From contig JARWKL010000007.1 of the NCBI GenBank assembly GCA_029961685.1, positions 11,865,406 to 11,929,405 of the forward strand: a stretch of DNA of 64,000 nt, written 5' to 3'. Position 1 is the first letter of the stretch; each line of letters opens with the position of its first letter. Both the position numbers and the translations under genes were made by a program. The DNA comes from Aristolochia californica (lineage: Eukaryota; Streptophyta; Magnoliopsida; Piperales; Aristolochiaceae). The notes under the pieces were generated by a model. That model was given only the letters and a program-made list of their open reading frames with translations. It did not search any database and was not told the origin of the DNA. Below are positions 11,601-26,100 of this stretch, in pieces.

Positions 11601-14600
11601 AGTAAAATGAAATAAAGAAAGAAAGATAAAATATATCAAGAAAGATGAAATAAAGAAAGATCGAATATAGAAAGTAAAATGTAATATAGAAAGAAATATG
11701 AAATAAAAAAATAAAATGAAATATTGAAAGAAAATGAAATATGGAAAGAGAGATGAAATTTAGAAAGAAAAATGAATTGTAGAAAGTAAAATGAAATATA
11801 GAAAGAAGATGAAAAATAGAAAGTAAAATAAAAAATAGAAAGTAAGATGAAAAATAGAAAGTAAGATGAAATATAGAAAGTAAGATGAAATATAGAAAGT
11901 AAAATAAAATAAAGAAAGAAAGATAAAATATATCAAGAAAGATGAAATAAAGAAAGATGAAATATAGTAAGAAAAATGATATATAGAAAGTAACATGAAA
12001 TAAAGAAAGAAAGATGAAATATAGAAACTAAAATGAAATATAGGAAGTAAAATAAAATATAGAAAGAAAGATGAAATATAGAAAGTAAAATGAAATATAG
12101 TACGAAAAATGATGTATAGAACGTAACATGAATTAAGGAAAGAAAGATGAAATATATAAAGTAAAATGAAATATAAAAAGAAGATAAATTATAGAAACAA
12201 GGTTAAAATAAAGAAAGTAAAATGAAATATAAAAAGAAATATGAAACATAGAAAGTAAAATGAAATTAAGAAAGTAAAATAAAATAAATAAAGAAAGATG
12301 AAATATAGAAAGTAAAATGTAATATAGAAAGAAAGATAATATAAAAAAATGAAATATTGAAAGAAAAAGGAAATATGGAAAGAAAGATGAAATATAGGAA
12401 GAAAGGTAAATTATAGAAAGTAAAACGAAATATAGAAAGAAGATGACATATAGAAAGTAAAATGAAAAATAGAAAGTAAGATGAAAAATAGAAAGTAAGA
12501 TGAAATATAGAAAGTATAATGAAATATAGAAAGTAAAAAAATAAAGAAAGAAAAATGAAATATAGAAAGTAAAATGAAATACAGAAAGAATGTTAAATAT
12601 AGAAAGTAAAATGTAATATAGTAAGAAAAACGAATTATAGAAAGTAACACGAAATGAAGAAAGAAAGATGAAATATAGAAAATAAAATGAAATATAGAAA
12701 GAAGGTAAAATAAAATATAGAATGTGTGAAGATATTTAGATAGTTAAAGGAAATGTAGAAAGAAAGTTGAAATATAGAAAGTAAAATGTATTATAGAAAG
12801 AAAGATGAAAAATAAAAAAAAATAAAAAAATTGAAAGAAAAAGGAAATGTAGAAAGAAAGATGAAATATAGAAAGTAAAATGAAATATAGAAAGAAAGAT
12901 GAGATATAGAAATTAAAATGAAATACTGATAGAAGGATGAAATATAGAAATTAAAATTCAATACAGAAAGAAAGATGAACTATAGAAAGTAAAATAAAAT
13001 AAAGAAAGAAAGATGAAATATATCAAGAAAGATGAAATATAGAAAGTAATATTAAATATATAAAGAAAGATGAAATATTTAAAGTAAAACGAAATATAGA
13101 ATGAAGATGAAAAATTAAAAAAAAGTTTAAATATAGAAAGTAAAATAAAATATAGAATGAAAAACGAAATATAGAAAGTAAAATCAAATATTGAAAGAAA
13201 GATGAAATATAGAATGTAACATGAAATATATAAAGAAAGATGAAAGATAGAAAGTAAAATGAAATATATAAAGAAAGATGAAATTTAGAAAGTAAAATGA
13301 AATATAGAAAGAAAAATGAAATATAGAATGAAAGATAAAATATAGAGAGAAAGATGAAATGAAGAAAGAAAGATGATAAGTAAAAGTAAAATTAAATATA
13401 GAAAGAAAGATGAAATATAGATAGTAAAATGAAATATAGAAAGAACGATGAATTATAGAAAGTAAAATGAAATATTGAAAGAAAGATGAAATATAGAAAG
13501 TAAAATGAAATTTATAAAGAAAGATGAAATATAGAAAGTAAAATAAAATATAGAAAGTAAAATGAAATATAGAAAGTAAAATGAAATATAGTAAAAAAAA
13601 ATGATGTATAGAAAGTAACATGAATTAAAGAAAGAAAGATTAAATAAAAAAAGTAAAATGAAATATAGAAAGAAGGTTAAAATAAAGAAAGTAAAATGAA
13701 ATATAGAAAGAAATATGAAGCATATAAAGTAAAATGAAATATATAAAGTAAAATGAAATATATAAAGAAAGATGAAATATAGAAAGTAAAATGTAAAATA
13801 GAAAGAAAGATTAAAAAAAAAATTAAATATTGAAATAAAATGGAAATATGGAAAGAAAGATGAATTATAGAACGTAATATTCAATATAGAAAGAAGTTGA
13901 AATATAGAAAGTAAAATGAAAAATAGAAAGTATGATGAAAAATAGAAAGTAAAATAAAATATAGAAAGAAAGATGAAATATAGAAACTAAAATGAAATAC
14001 AGAAAGAAAGATTAAATACAGAAAGTAAAATGAAATTTAGAAAGAAAGATGAAATATAGAAAGTAAAATAAAATATAGAAAGAATGTTAAAATAATGAAA
14101 GTAAAATGAAATATAGAATGAAATATGAAATATAGAAACTAAAATGAAATATAGAAAGTAAAATGAAATATATAAAGAAAGATGAATTATAGAAAGAAAG
14201 ATGAATTATAGAAAGTAAGATGAAATATAGAGAGAAGTTGAAATATAGAAAGTAAAATGAAAAAATTGAAAGTAAGATGAAAAATAGAGAGTAAACTAAA
14301 ATATAGAAAGAAATGTGAAATATAAAAAGTAAAATGAAATACAGAAAGAAAGATTGAATATAGAAAGTAAAATGAAATATAGAAAGAAAAATGAGATATA
14401 GAAATTAAAATTAAATACTGATAGAAAGATGAAATATAGAAATTAAAATTCAATACAGAAAGAAAGATGAACTATAGAAAGTAAAATGAAATAAAGAAAG
14501 AAAGAAAAAATATATCAAGAAAGATGAAATAAAGAATGATGGAATATAGAAAGTAAAATGTAATATAGAAAGAAAGAAGAAAAATAAAAATAAAATAAAA

Positions 14601-15615
14601 TATTGAAAGAAAAAGGAAATATAGAAATAAAGAAGAAATATAGAAAGAAAAATAAAATTTAGAAAGAAAGATGAAATATAGAAAGTAAAATGAAATATAG
14701 TATGAAAAATGATGTATAGAACGTAACATGAATTAAAGAAAGAAAGATGAAATATATAAAGTAAAAAGAAATATAAAAAGAAGATAAATTATAGAAACAA
14801 GGTTAAAATAAAGAAAGTAAAATGAAATATAAAAAGAAATATGGAGCATAGAAAGTAAAATGAAATATATAGAGAAAGATAAAATATAGAAAGTAAAATC
14901 TAAAATAGAAAGAAAGATGAAAAAAAAATTAAATATTGAAAGAAAATGGAAATATGGAAAGAAAAATGAATTATAGGAAGAAAGATGAATTATAGAAAGT
15001 AAAATGAAGTATAGAAAGAAGTTGAAATATAGAAAGTAAAATGAAAAATAGAAAGTAAGATGAAAAATAGAAAGTAAAATAAAATATAGAAAGAAAGATG
15101 AAATGTAGAAAGTAAAATGAAATACAAAAAGAAAGATTAAATATAGAAAGTAAAATGAAATTTAGAAAGAAAGATGAAATATAGAAAGTAAAATAAAATA
15201 TAGAAAGAAGGTTAAAATAAAGAAAGTAAAATGAAATATAGAATGAAATAAGAAATATAGAAAGTAAAATGAAATATAGAAAGTAAAATGAAATATATAA
15301 AGAAAGATGAATTATAGAAATTAAAATGAAATATAAAAAGAAGTTGAAATATAGAAAGTAAAATGAAAAATAGAAAGTAAGATGAAAAATAGAAAGTAAA
15401 ATAAAATATAGAAAGAAAGATGAAATATAGAAAGTAAAATGAAATACAGAAAGGAAGATTAAATATAGAAAGTAAAATAAAATATAGAAACAAAGATGAC
15501 ATGTAGAAATTAAAATTATATACTGATAGAAAGATGAAATTTAGAAATTAAAATTCAATACAGAAAGAAAGATGAACTATAGAAAGTAAAATGAAATAAA
15601 GAAAGAAAGATAAAA

Positions 15616-16177
15616 TATATCAAGAAAGATGAAATAAAGAAAGATTGAATATAGAAAGTCAAATGTAATATAGAAAGAAAGATGAAAAATAAAAAAAATA
15701 AAAAAATATTGAAAGAAAAAGGAAATAAAGAAAGAAGGATGAAATATAGAAAGTAAAATGAAATATAGAAAGAACGATGAGATATAGAAATTAAAATTAA
15801 ATTCTGATAGCAAGATGAAATATAGAAATTAAGATTCAATACAGAAAGAAAGATGAACTATAGAAAGTAAAATGAAATAAAGAAAGAAAGATAAAATATA
15901 TCAAGAAAGATGAAATAAAGAAAGATGGAATATAGAAAGTAAAATGTAATATAGAAAGAAAGATGAAAAATAAAAAATAAAATAAAATATTGAAAGAAAG
16001 AGGAAATATAGAAAGTAAAATGAAATATAGAAAGAAAGAAGAGATATAGAAATTAAAATTAAATACTGATAGAAAGATGAAATATAGAAATTAAAATTCA
16101 ATACAAAAAGAAAGATGAACCATAGAAAGTAAACTGAAATAAAGAAAGAAAGATAAAATATATCAAGAAAGGTGAAA
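15616..16177 (+). repeat. Example of ~281-bp higher-order repeat
   Basis: The diagnostic string TATATCAAGAAAGATG recurs at 15616, 15897 and 16160, with the same ordered set of variant monomers between (including AAATACTGATAGAAAG and AAAATTCAATAC). Similar doublets about 277-281 bp apart start at 10772/11053, 18593/18870 and 21767/22048. This is a second-level repeat built from about 15 monomers. Confidence 0.7.
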
Positions 16178-19100
16178 TAAAGAAAGATGGAATATAGAAA
16201 GTAAAATGTAATATAGAAAGAAATATGAAATAAAAAAATAAAATGAAATATTGAAAGAAAAGAAAATATGGAAAGAAAGATGAATTATAGAAAGTAAAAT
16301 GAAATATAGAAAGAAGTTGAAAAATAGAAAGTGAAATAAAAAATACAAAGTAAGATGAAAAATACAAAGTAAGATGAAAAATAGAAAGTAAGATGAAATA
16401 TAGAAAGTAAGATGAAATATAGAAAGTAAAATAAAATAAAGAAAGAAAGATGAAATATAGATAGTAAAATGAAATATAGAAAGAAAGATGAGAGATAGAA
16501 ATTAAAATGAAATACTGATAGAAAGATGAAATATAGAAATTAAAATTCAATACAGAAAGAAAAATGAAATATTGAAAGAAAAGGAAATATGGAAAGAGAG
16601 ATGAAATTTAGAAAGAAAGATGAATTGCAGAAAGTAAAATGAAATATAGAAAGAAGATGAAAAATAGAAAGTAAAATAAAAAATAGAAAGTAAGATGAAA
16701 AATAGAAAGTAAGATGAAATATAGAAAGTAAGATGAAATATAGAAAGTAAAATAAAATAAAGAAAGAAAGATAAAATATATCAAGAAAGATGAAATAAAG
16801 AAAGATGGAATATAGAAAGTAAAATGTAATATAGAAAGAAAGATGAAAAATAAAAAATAAAATAAAATATTGAAAGAAAAAAGAAATATAGAAAGAAAGA
16901 TGAAATATAGAAAGTAAAATGAAATATAGAAAGTAAAATGTAATATAGTAGCAAAAACGAAATATAGAAAGTAACATGAAATGAAGAAAGAAAGATGAAA
17001 TATAGAAACAAAAATGAAATATAGTAAGAAGGTAAAATAAAATATAGAATGTGAGAAAATATTTAGATAGTTAAAGGAAATGTAGAAAGAAAGTTGAAAT
17101 ATAGAAAGTAACATGAAATGAAGAAAGAAAGATGAAATATAGAAACAAAAATGAAATATAGTAAGAAGGTAAAATAAAATATAGAATGTGTGAAAATATT
17201 TAGATCGTTGAAAGGAAATGTAGAAAGAAAGTTGAAATATAGAAAGTAAAATGTATTATAGAAAGAAAGATGAAAAATAAAAAATAAAAAAATAATGAAA
17301 GAAAATGGAAATGTAGAAAGAAAGATGAAATATAGAAAGAAAGATGAAATATAGAAAGTAAAATGAAATATAGAAACAAAGATGAGATATAGAAATTAAA
17401 ATTAAATACTGATAGAAAGATGAAATATAGAAATTAAAATTCAATACAGAAAGAAAGATGAACTATAGAAAGTAAAATGAAATAAAGAAAGAAAGATAAA
17501 ATATATCAAGAAAGATGAAATATACAAAGTAATATTAAATATTTAAAGAAAGATGAAATATTGAAAGTAAAACGAAATATAGAATGAAGATGAAATATTA
17601 AAAAAAAGTTTAAATATAGAAGGTAAAATGAAATATCGAATGAAAAAAGAAATATAGAAAGTAAAATCAAATATTGAAAGAAAGATGAAATAATGAATGT
17701 AACATGAAATATATAAAGAAAGATTAAAGATAGAAAGTAAAATGAAATATATAAAGAAAGATGAAATTTAGAAACTAAAATGAAATATAGAAAGAAAAAT
17801 GAAATATAGAATGAAAGATAAAATATAGAGAGAAAGATGAAATGTAGAAAGAAATATGATATGTAGAAAGTAAAATTAAATATAGAAAGAAAGATGAAAT
17901 ATAGATAGTAAAATGAAATATAGAAAGAACGATGAAATATAGAAAGTAAAATGAAATATTGAAAGAAAGATGAAATATAGAAAGTAAAATGAAATTTATA
18001 AAGAAAGATGAAATATAGAAAGTAAAATGAAATATAGTAAAAAAAATGATGTATAGAAAGTAACATGAATTAAAGAAAGAAAGATTAAATATAAAAAGTA
18101 AAATGAAATATAGAAAGTAAAATCAAATATATAAAGAAAGATGAAATATAGAAAGTAAAATGTAAAATAGAAAGAAAGATGAAAAAAAATTAAATTTTGT
18201 AAGAAAATGGAAATATGGAAAGAAAGATGAATTATATAAAGAAAGATGAATTATAGAAAGAAGTTGAAATATAGAAAGTAAAATGAAAAATAGAAAGTAA
18301 GATGAAAAATAGAAAGTAAAATAAAATATAGAAAGAAAGATGAAATATAGAAAGTAAAATGAAATACAGAAAGAAAGATTAAATATAGAAAGTAAAATGA
18401 AATATAGAATGAAATAAGAAATATAGAAAGTAAAATGAAATATAGAAAGTGAAATGAAATATAGAAACAAAGATGAGATATAGTAATTAAAATTAAATAC
18501 TGATAGAAAGATGAAATTTAGAAATTAAAATTCAATACAGAAATAAAGATGAACTATAGAAAGTAAAATGAAATAAAGAATGAAAGATAAAATATATCAA
18601 GAAAGATGAAATAAAGAAAGATAGAATATAGAAAGCAAAATGTAATAAAGAAAGAAAGATGAAAAATAAAAAATAAAATAAAATATTGAAAGAAAAAGGA
18701 AATATAGAAAGAAAGATGAAATATAGAAAGTAAAATGAAATATAGAAAGAAAGATGAGATATAGAAATTAAAATTAAATACTGATAGAAAGATGAAATAT
18801 AGAAATTAAAATTCAATACAGAAAGAAAGATGAACTATAGAAAGTAAAATGAAATAAAGAAAGATAAAATATATCAAGAAAGATGAAATAAAGAAAGATG
18901 GAATATAGAAAGTAAAATGTAATATAGAAAGAAATATTGAAAGAAAAGGAAATATGGAAAGAGAGATGAAGTTTAGAAAGAAAGATGAATTGTAGAAAGT
19001 AAAATGAAATATAGAAAGAAGATGAAAAATAGAAAGTAAAATAAAAAATAGAAAGTAAGATGAAAAATAGAAAGTAAGATGAAATATAGAAAGTAAGATG

Positions 19101-22100
19101 AAATATAGAAAGTAAAATAAAATAAATATAGAAAGTAAAATGAATTACAGAAAGAATGATGAAATATAGAAAGTAAAACGAAATATAGTAAGAAAAACGA
19201 TATATAGAAAGTAACATGAAGTAAAGAAAGAATGATGAAATATTGAAACTAAAGTGAAATATAGAGAGTAAAATGAAATACAGAAAGAAAGATGAAATAT
19301 AGAAAGTAAAATGAAAATTAGAAAGAAAGATGAAATATAGAAAGTAAAATGAAATATAGTACGAAAAATGATGTATAGAACGTAACATGAATTAAAGAAA
19401 GAAAGAAGAAATATAGGAAGTAAAATGAAATTTTGAAAAGATGATAAATTATAGAAAAAAGGTTAAAATAAAGAAAGTAAAATGAAATATAAAAAGAAAT
19501 ATGAAACATAGAAAGTAAAATGAAATATAGAAAGTAAAATAAAATAAAGAAAGAAAGATGAAATATAGAAAGTAAAATGTAATATTGAAAGAAAGATAAA
19601 ATAAAAAAATAAAATATTGAAAGAAAAAGGAAATATGGAAAGAAAGATGAAATATAGGAAGAAAGGTAAATTATAGAAAGTAAAACGAAATATAGAAAGA
19701 AGATGACATATAGAAAGTAAAATGAAAAATAGAAAGTAAGATGAAAAATAGAAAGTAAGATGAAATATAGAAAGTATAATGAAATGTAGAAAGTAAAAAA
19801 AATTAAAGAAAGAAAAATGAAATATAGAAAGTAAAATGAAATACAGAAAGAATGATAGATATAGAAAGTAAAATGTAATATAGTAAGAAAAATGAATTAT
19901 AGAAAGTAACATGAAATGAAGAAAGAAAGATAAAATATAGAAACTAAAATGAAATATAGAAAGAAGGTAAAATAAAATATAGAATGTGTGAAGATATTTA
20001 GATAGTTAAAGGAAATGTAGAAAGAAAGTTGAAATATAGAAAGTAAAATGTATTATAGAAAGAAAGATGAAAAATAAAAAATAAAATAAAATATTGAAAG
20101 AAAAAGGAAATGTAGAAAGAAAGATGAAATATAGAAAGAAAGATGAAATATAGAAAGTAAAATGAAATATAGAAAGAAAGATGAGATATAGAAATTAAAA
20201 TTAAATACTGATAGAAAGATGAAATATAGAAATTAAAATTCAATACAAAAAGAAAGATGAACTATAGAAAGTAAAATAAAATAAAGAAAGAAAGATGAAA
20301 TATATCAAGAAAGATGAAATATAGAAAGTAATATTAAATATATAAAGAAAGATGAAATATTGAAAGTAAAACGAAATATAGATTGAAGATGAAATATTAA
20401 AAAAAAGTTTAAATATAGAAAGTAAAATGAAATATAGAATGAAAAAAGAAATATAGAAAGTAAAATAATATATTGAAAGAAAGATGATATATAGAATGTA
20501 ACATGAAATATATAAAGAAAGATGAAAGATAGAAAGTAAAATGAAACATATAAAGAAAGATGAAGTTTAGAAAGTAAAATGAAATATAGAAAGAAAATTG
20601 AAATATAGAATGAAAGTTAAAATTTAGAGAGAAAGATGAAATGTAGAAAGAAAGATGATAAGTAGAAAGTAAAATTAAATATAGAAAGAAAGATGAATTA
20701 TAGATAGTAAAATGAAATATAGAAAGAACGATGAAATATAGAAAGTAAAATGAAATAGTGAAAGAAAGATGAAATATAGAAAGTAAAATGAAATTTATAA
20801 AGAAAGACGAAATATAGAAAGTAAAATGAAATTTATAAAGAAAGATGAAATATAGAAAGTAAAATCAAATATAGTAAAAAAAAATGATGTATAGAAAGTA
20901 GCATGAATTAAAGAAAGAAAGATTAAATAGAAAAAGTAAAATGAAATATAGAAAGAAATATGGAGCAGAGAAAGTAAAATGAAATATAGAAAGTAAAATG
21001 AAATATATGAAGAAAGATGAAACATAGAAAGTAAAATGTAAAATAGAAAGAAAGATGAAAAAAAATTAAATATTGAAAGAAAATGGAAATATGGAAAGAA
21101 AGATGAATTATAGAAAGAAAGATGGATTATAGAAAGTAAAATGAAATATAAAAAGAAGTTGAAATATAGAAAGTAAAATGAAAAATAGAAAGTAAGATGA
21201 AAAATAGAAAATAAAATAAAATATAGAAAGAAAGATGAAAGATAGAAAGTAAAATGAAATACAGAAAGAAAGATTAAATATAGAAAGTAAAATGAAATTT
21301 AGAAAGAAAGATGAAATATAGAAAGTAAAATAAAATATAGAAAGAAGGTTAAAATCAAGAAAATAAAATGAAATATAGAATGAAATAAGAAATATAGAAA
21401 GTAAAATGAAATATATAAGAAAGAAGAATTATAGAAAGAAAGATGAATTATAGAAAGAAAGATGAATTATAGAAAGTAAAATGAAATATAGAAGTTGAAA
21501 TATAGAAAGTAAAATGAAAAATAGAAAGTAAGATGAAAAATAGAAAGTAAAATAAAATATAGAAAGAAAGATGAAATATAGAAACTAAAATGAAATACAG
21601 AAAGAAAGATTAAATATAGAAAGTAAAATGAAATATAGAAACAAAGATGAGATATAGAAATTAAAATTAAATACTGATAGAAAGATGAAATATAGAAATT
21701 AAAATTCAATACAGAAAGAAAGATGAACTATAGAAAGTAAAATGAAATAAAGAAAGAAAGATAAAATATATCGAGAAAGATGAAAAAAAGAAAGATGGAA
21801 TATAGAAAGTAAAATGTAATATAGAAAGAAAGATGAAAAATAAAAAATAAAAAAAAATATTAAAAGAAAAAGAAATTCTAGAAAGAAAGATGAAATAGAG
21901 AAAGTAAAATGAAATATAGAAACAAAGATAAGATATATAAATTAAAATTAAATACTGATAGAAAGATGAAATATAGAAATTAAAATTCAATACGGAAAGA
22001 AAGTTGAACTATAGAAAGTAAAATGAAATAAAGAAAGAAAGATAAAATATATCAAGAAAGATGAAATAAAGAAAGATGGAATATAGAAAGTAAAATGTAA

Positions 22101-23145
22101 TATAGAAAGAAATATGAAATAAAAAAATAAAATGAAATATTGAAAGAAAAGGAAATATGGAAAGAAAGATGAATTATAGAAAGTAAAATGAAAAATAGAA
22201 AGAAGATGAAAAATAGAAAGTAAAATAAAAAATAGAACGTAAGATGAAAAATAGAAAGTAAGATGAAATATAGAAAGTAAGATGAAATATAGAAAGTAAA
22301 ATAAAATAAAGAAAGAAAGATGAAATACAGAAAGAATGATGAAATATAGAAAGGAAAATAAAATATAGTAAGAAAAACGATATATAGAAAGTAACATGAA
22401 AAAAAGAAAGAAAGATGAAATATAGAAACTAAAATGAAATATAGAAAGTAAAATAAAATACAGAAAGAAAGATGAAATATAGAGAGTAAAATAAAATTTA
22501 GAAAGAAAGATGAAATATAGAAAGTAAAATGAAAGATAGTACGAATAATGATGTAAAGAATGTAACTTGAATTAAAGAAAGAAAGATCAAATATAGAAAG
22601 TAAAACGAAATATAAAAAGAAGATAAATTATAGAAACAAGGTTAAAATAAAGAAAGTAAAATGAAATATAAAAAGAAATATGAAACATAGAAAGTAAAAT
22701 GAAATATAGAAAGTAAAATAAAATATATAAAGAAAGATGAAATATAGAAACTAAAATGTAATATAGAAAGAAAGATAAAATAAAAAAATGAAATATTGAA
22801 AGAAAAAGGAAATATGGAAAGAAAGATGAAATATAGGAAGAAAGGTGAATTATAGGAAGTAAAATGAAATATAGAAAGAAGATGAAATATAGAAAGTAAC
22901 ATGAAAAATAGAAAGTAAGATGAAAAATAGAAAGTAAGATGAAATATAGAAAGTATAAAAAAATAAAGAAAGAAAGATGAAATATAGATAGTAAAATGAA
23001 ATACAGAAAGAATGATAAATATAGAAAGTAAAATGTAATATAGTAACAAAAACGAAATATAGAAAGTAACGTGAAATGAAGAAAGAAAGATGAAATATAG
23101 AAACTAAAATGAAATATAGAAAGAAGGTAAAATAACATATAGAAC

Positions 23146-26100
23146 GGTTTAAGATATTCAGATAGTTAAAGGAAATCTAGAAAGAAAGTTGAAATATAGA
23201 AAGTAAAATGTATTATAGAAAGAAAGATGAAAAATAAAAAATAAAAAAATAATGAAAGAAAAGGGAAATGTAGAAAGAAAGATGAAATATAGAAAGAAAG
23301 ATGAAATATAGAAAGTAAAACGAAATATAGAAAGAAAGATGAGATATAGAAATTAAAATTAAATACTGATAGAAAGATGAAATATAGAAATTAAAATTCA
23401 ATACAGAAAGAAAGATGAACTATAGAAAGTAAAATGAAATAAAGAAAGAAAGATGAAATATATCAAGAAAGATGAAATATAGAAAGTAATATTAAATATG
23501 TAAAGAAAGATAAAATATTGAAAGTAAAACGAAATATAGAATGAAGATGAAATATTAAAAAAAAGTTTAAATATAGAAAGTAAAATGAAATATAGAATGA
23601 AAAAAGAAATATAGAAAGTAAAATCAAATATTGAAAGAAAGATGAAATATTGAATGTAACATGAAATATATAAAGAAAGATGAAAGATAGAAAGTAAAAT
23701 GAAATATATAAAGAAAGATGAAATTTAGAAAGTAAAATGAAATATAGAAAGAAAAATGAAATATAGAATGAAATATAAAATATAGAGAGAAAGATGAAAT
23801 GTAGATAGAAAGATGATAAGTAGAAAGTAAAATTAAATATAGAAAGAAAGATGAAATATGGATAGTAAAATGAAATATGGAAAGAACGATGAAATATAGA
23901 AAGTAAAATGAAATATTGAAAGAAAGATGAAATATAGAAAGTAAAATGAAATATATAAAGAAAGATGAAATATAGAAAGTAAAATGAAATATAGTAAAAA
24001 AATGATGTATAGAAAGTAACATGAATTAAAGAAAGAAAGATTAAATAAAGAAAGTAAAATGTAATATAGAAAGAAAGATGAAAAATAAAAAATAAAATAA
24101 AATATTGAAAGAAAAAGGAAATAAAGAAAGAAAGATGAACTATAGAAAGTAAAATGAAATAAAGAAAGAAAGATAAAATATATCAAGAAAGATGAAATAA
24201 AGAAAGATGGAATATAGAAAGTAAAACGTAATATAGAAAGAAAGATGAAAAATAAAAAATAAAATAAAATTTTGAAAGAAAAAAGAAATATAGAAAGAAA
24301 GATGAAATATAGTAAGAAAAACGAAATATAGAAAGTAACATGAAATAAAGAAAGAAAGATGAAATATAGAAAGAAGGTAAAATAAAATATAGAATGTGTG
24401 AAGATATTTAGATAATTAAAGGAAATGTAGAAAGAAAGTTGAAATATTGAAAGTAAAATCTATTATAGAACGAAAGATGAAAAATAAAAAATCAAAAAAA
24501 TAATGAAAGAAAAAGGAAATGTAGAAAGAAAGATGAAATATAGAAAGTAAAATGAAATATAGAAAGAAAGATGAGATATAGAAATTAAAATTAAATACTG
24601 ATAGAAAGATGAAATATAGAAATTAAAATTCAATACAGAAAGAAAGATGAACTATAGAAAGTAAAATGAAATAAAGAAAGAAAGATGAAATATATCAAGA
24701 AAGATGAAATATAGAAAGTAATATTAAATATATAAAGAAAGATGAAATATTGAAAGTAAAACGAAATATAGAATGAAGATGAAATATTAAAAAAAAGTTT
24801 AAATATAGAAAGTAAAATGAAAGATAGAATGAAAAAAGAAATATAGAAAGTAAAATCAAATAATGAAAGAAAGATGAAATATAGAATGTAACATGAAATA
24901 TATAAAGAAAGATGAAAGATAGAAAGTAAAATGAAATATATAAAGAAAGATGAAATTTAGAAAGTAAAATGAAATATATAAAGAAAAATGAAATATAGAA
25001 TGAGAGATAAAATATAGAGAGAAAGATAAAATGTAGAAAGAAAGATGATAAGTAGAAAGTAAAATTAAATATAGAAAGAAAGATGAAATATAGATAGTAA
25101 AATGAAATATGGAAAGAACGATGAAATATAGAAAGTAAAATGAAATATTGAAAAAAAGATGAAATATAGAAAGTAAAATAAAATTTATAAAGAAAGATGA
25201 AATATAGAAAGTAAAATGAAATTTATAAAGAAAGATGAAATATAGAAAGTAAAATGAAATATAGTAAAAAAATGATGTATAGAGAGTAACGTGAATTAAA
25301 GAAAGAAAGATTAACTATAGAGAGTAAAATGTAATATAGAAAGAAAGATGAAAAATAAAAAATAAAATAAAATATTGAAAGAAAAAGGAAAAAAAGAAAG
25401 AAAGATGAACTATAGAAAGTAAAATGAAATAAAGAAAGAAAGATAAAATATATCAAGAAAGATGACATAATGAAAGATGGAATATAGAAAGTAAAATGTA
25501 ATATAGAAAGAAAGATGAAAAATAAAAAATAAAATAAAATATTGAAAGAAAAAAGAAATATAGAAAGTAAAATGTAATATAGTAAGAAAAACGAAATATA
25601 GAAAGTAACATGTAATGAAGAAAGAAAGATGAAATATAGAAAGATGGTAAGATAAAATATAGAATGTGTGAAGATATTTAGATAGTTAAAGGAAATGTAG
25701 AAAGAAAATTGAAATATAGAAAGTAAAATGCATTATAGAAAGAAAGATGAAAAATAAAAAATAAAAAAAATAATGAAAGAAAAAGGAAATGTAAAAAGAA
25801 AGATGAAATATAGAAAGTAAAATGAAATATCGAAAGAAAGATGAGATATAGAAATTAAAATTAAATACTGATAGAAAGATGAAATATAGAAATTAAAATT
25901 CAATACAGAAAGAAAGATGAACTATAGAAAGTAAAATGAAATAAAGAAAGAAAGATGAAATATATCAAGAAAGATGAAATATAGAAAGTATTATGAAATA
26001 TATAAAGAAAGCTGAAATATTGAAAGTAAAACGAAATATAGAATGAAGATGAAATATTAAAAAAAAGTTTAAATATAGAAAGTAAAGTGAAATATAGAAT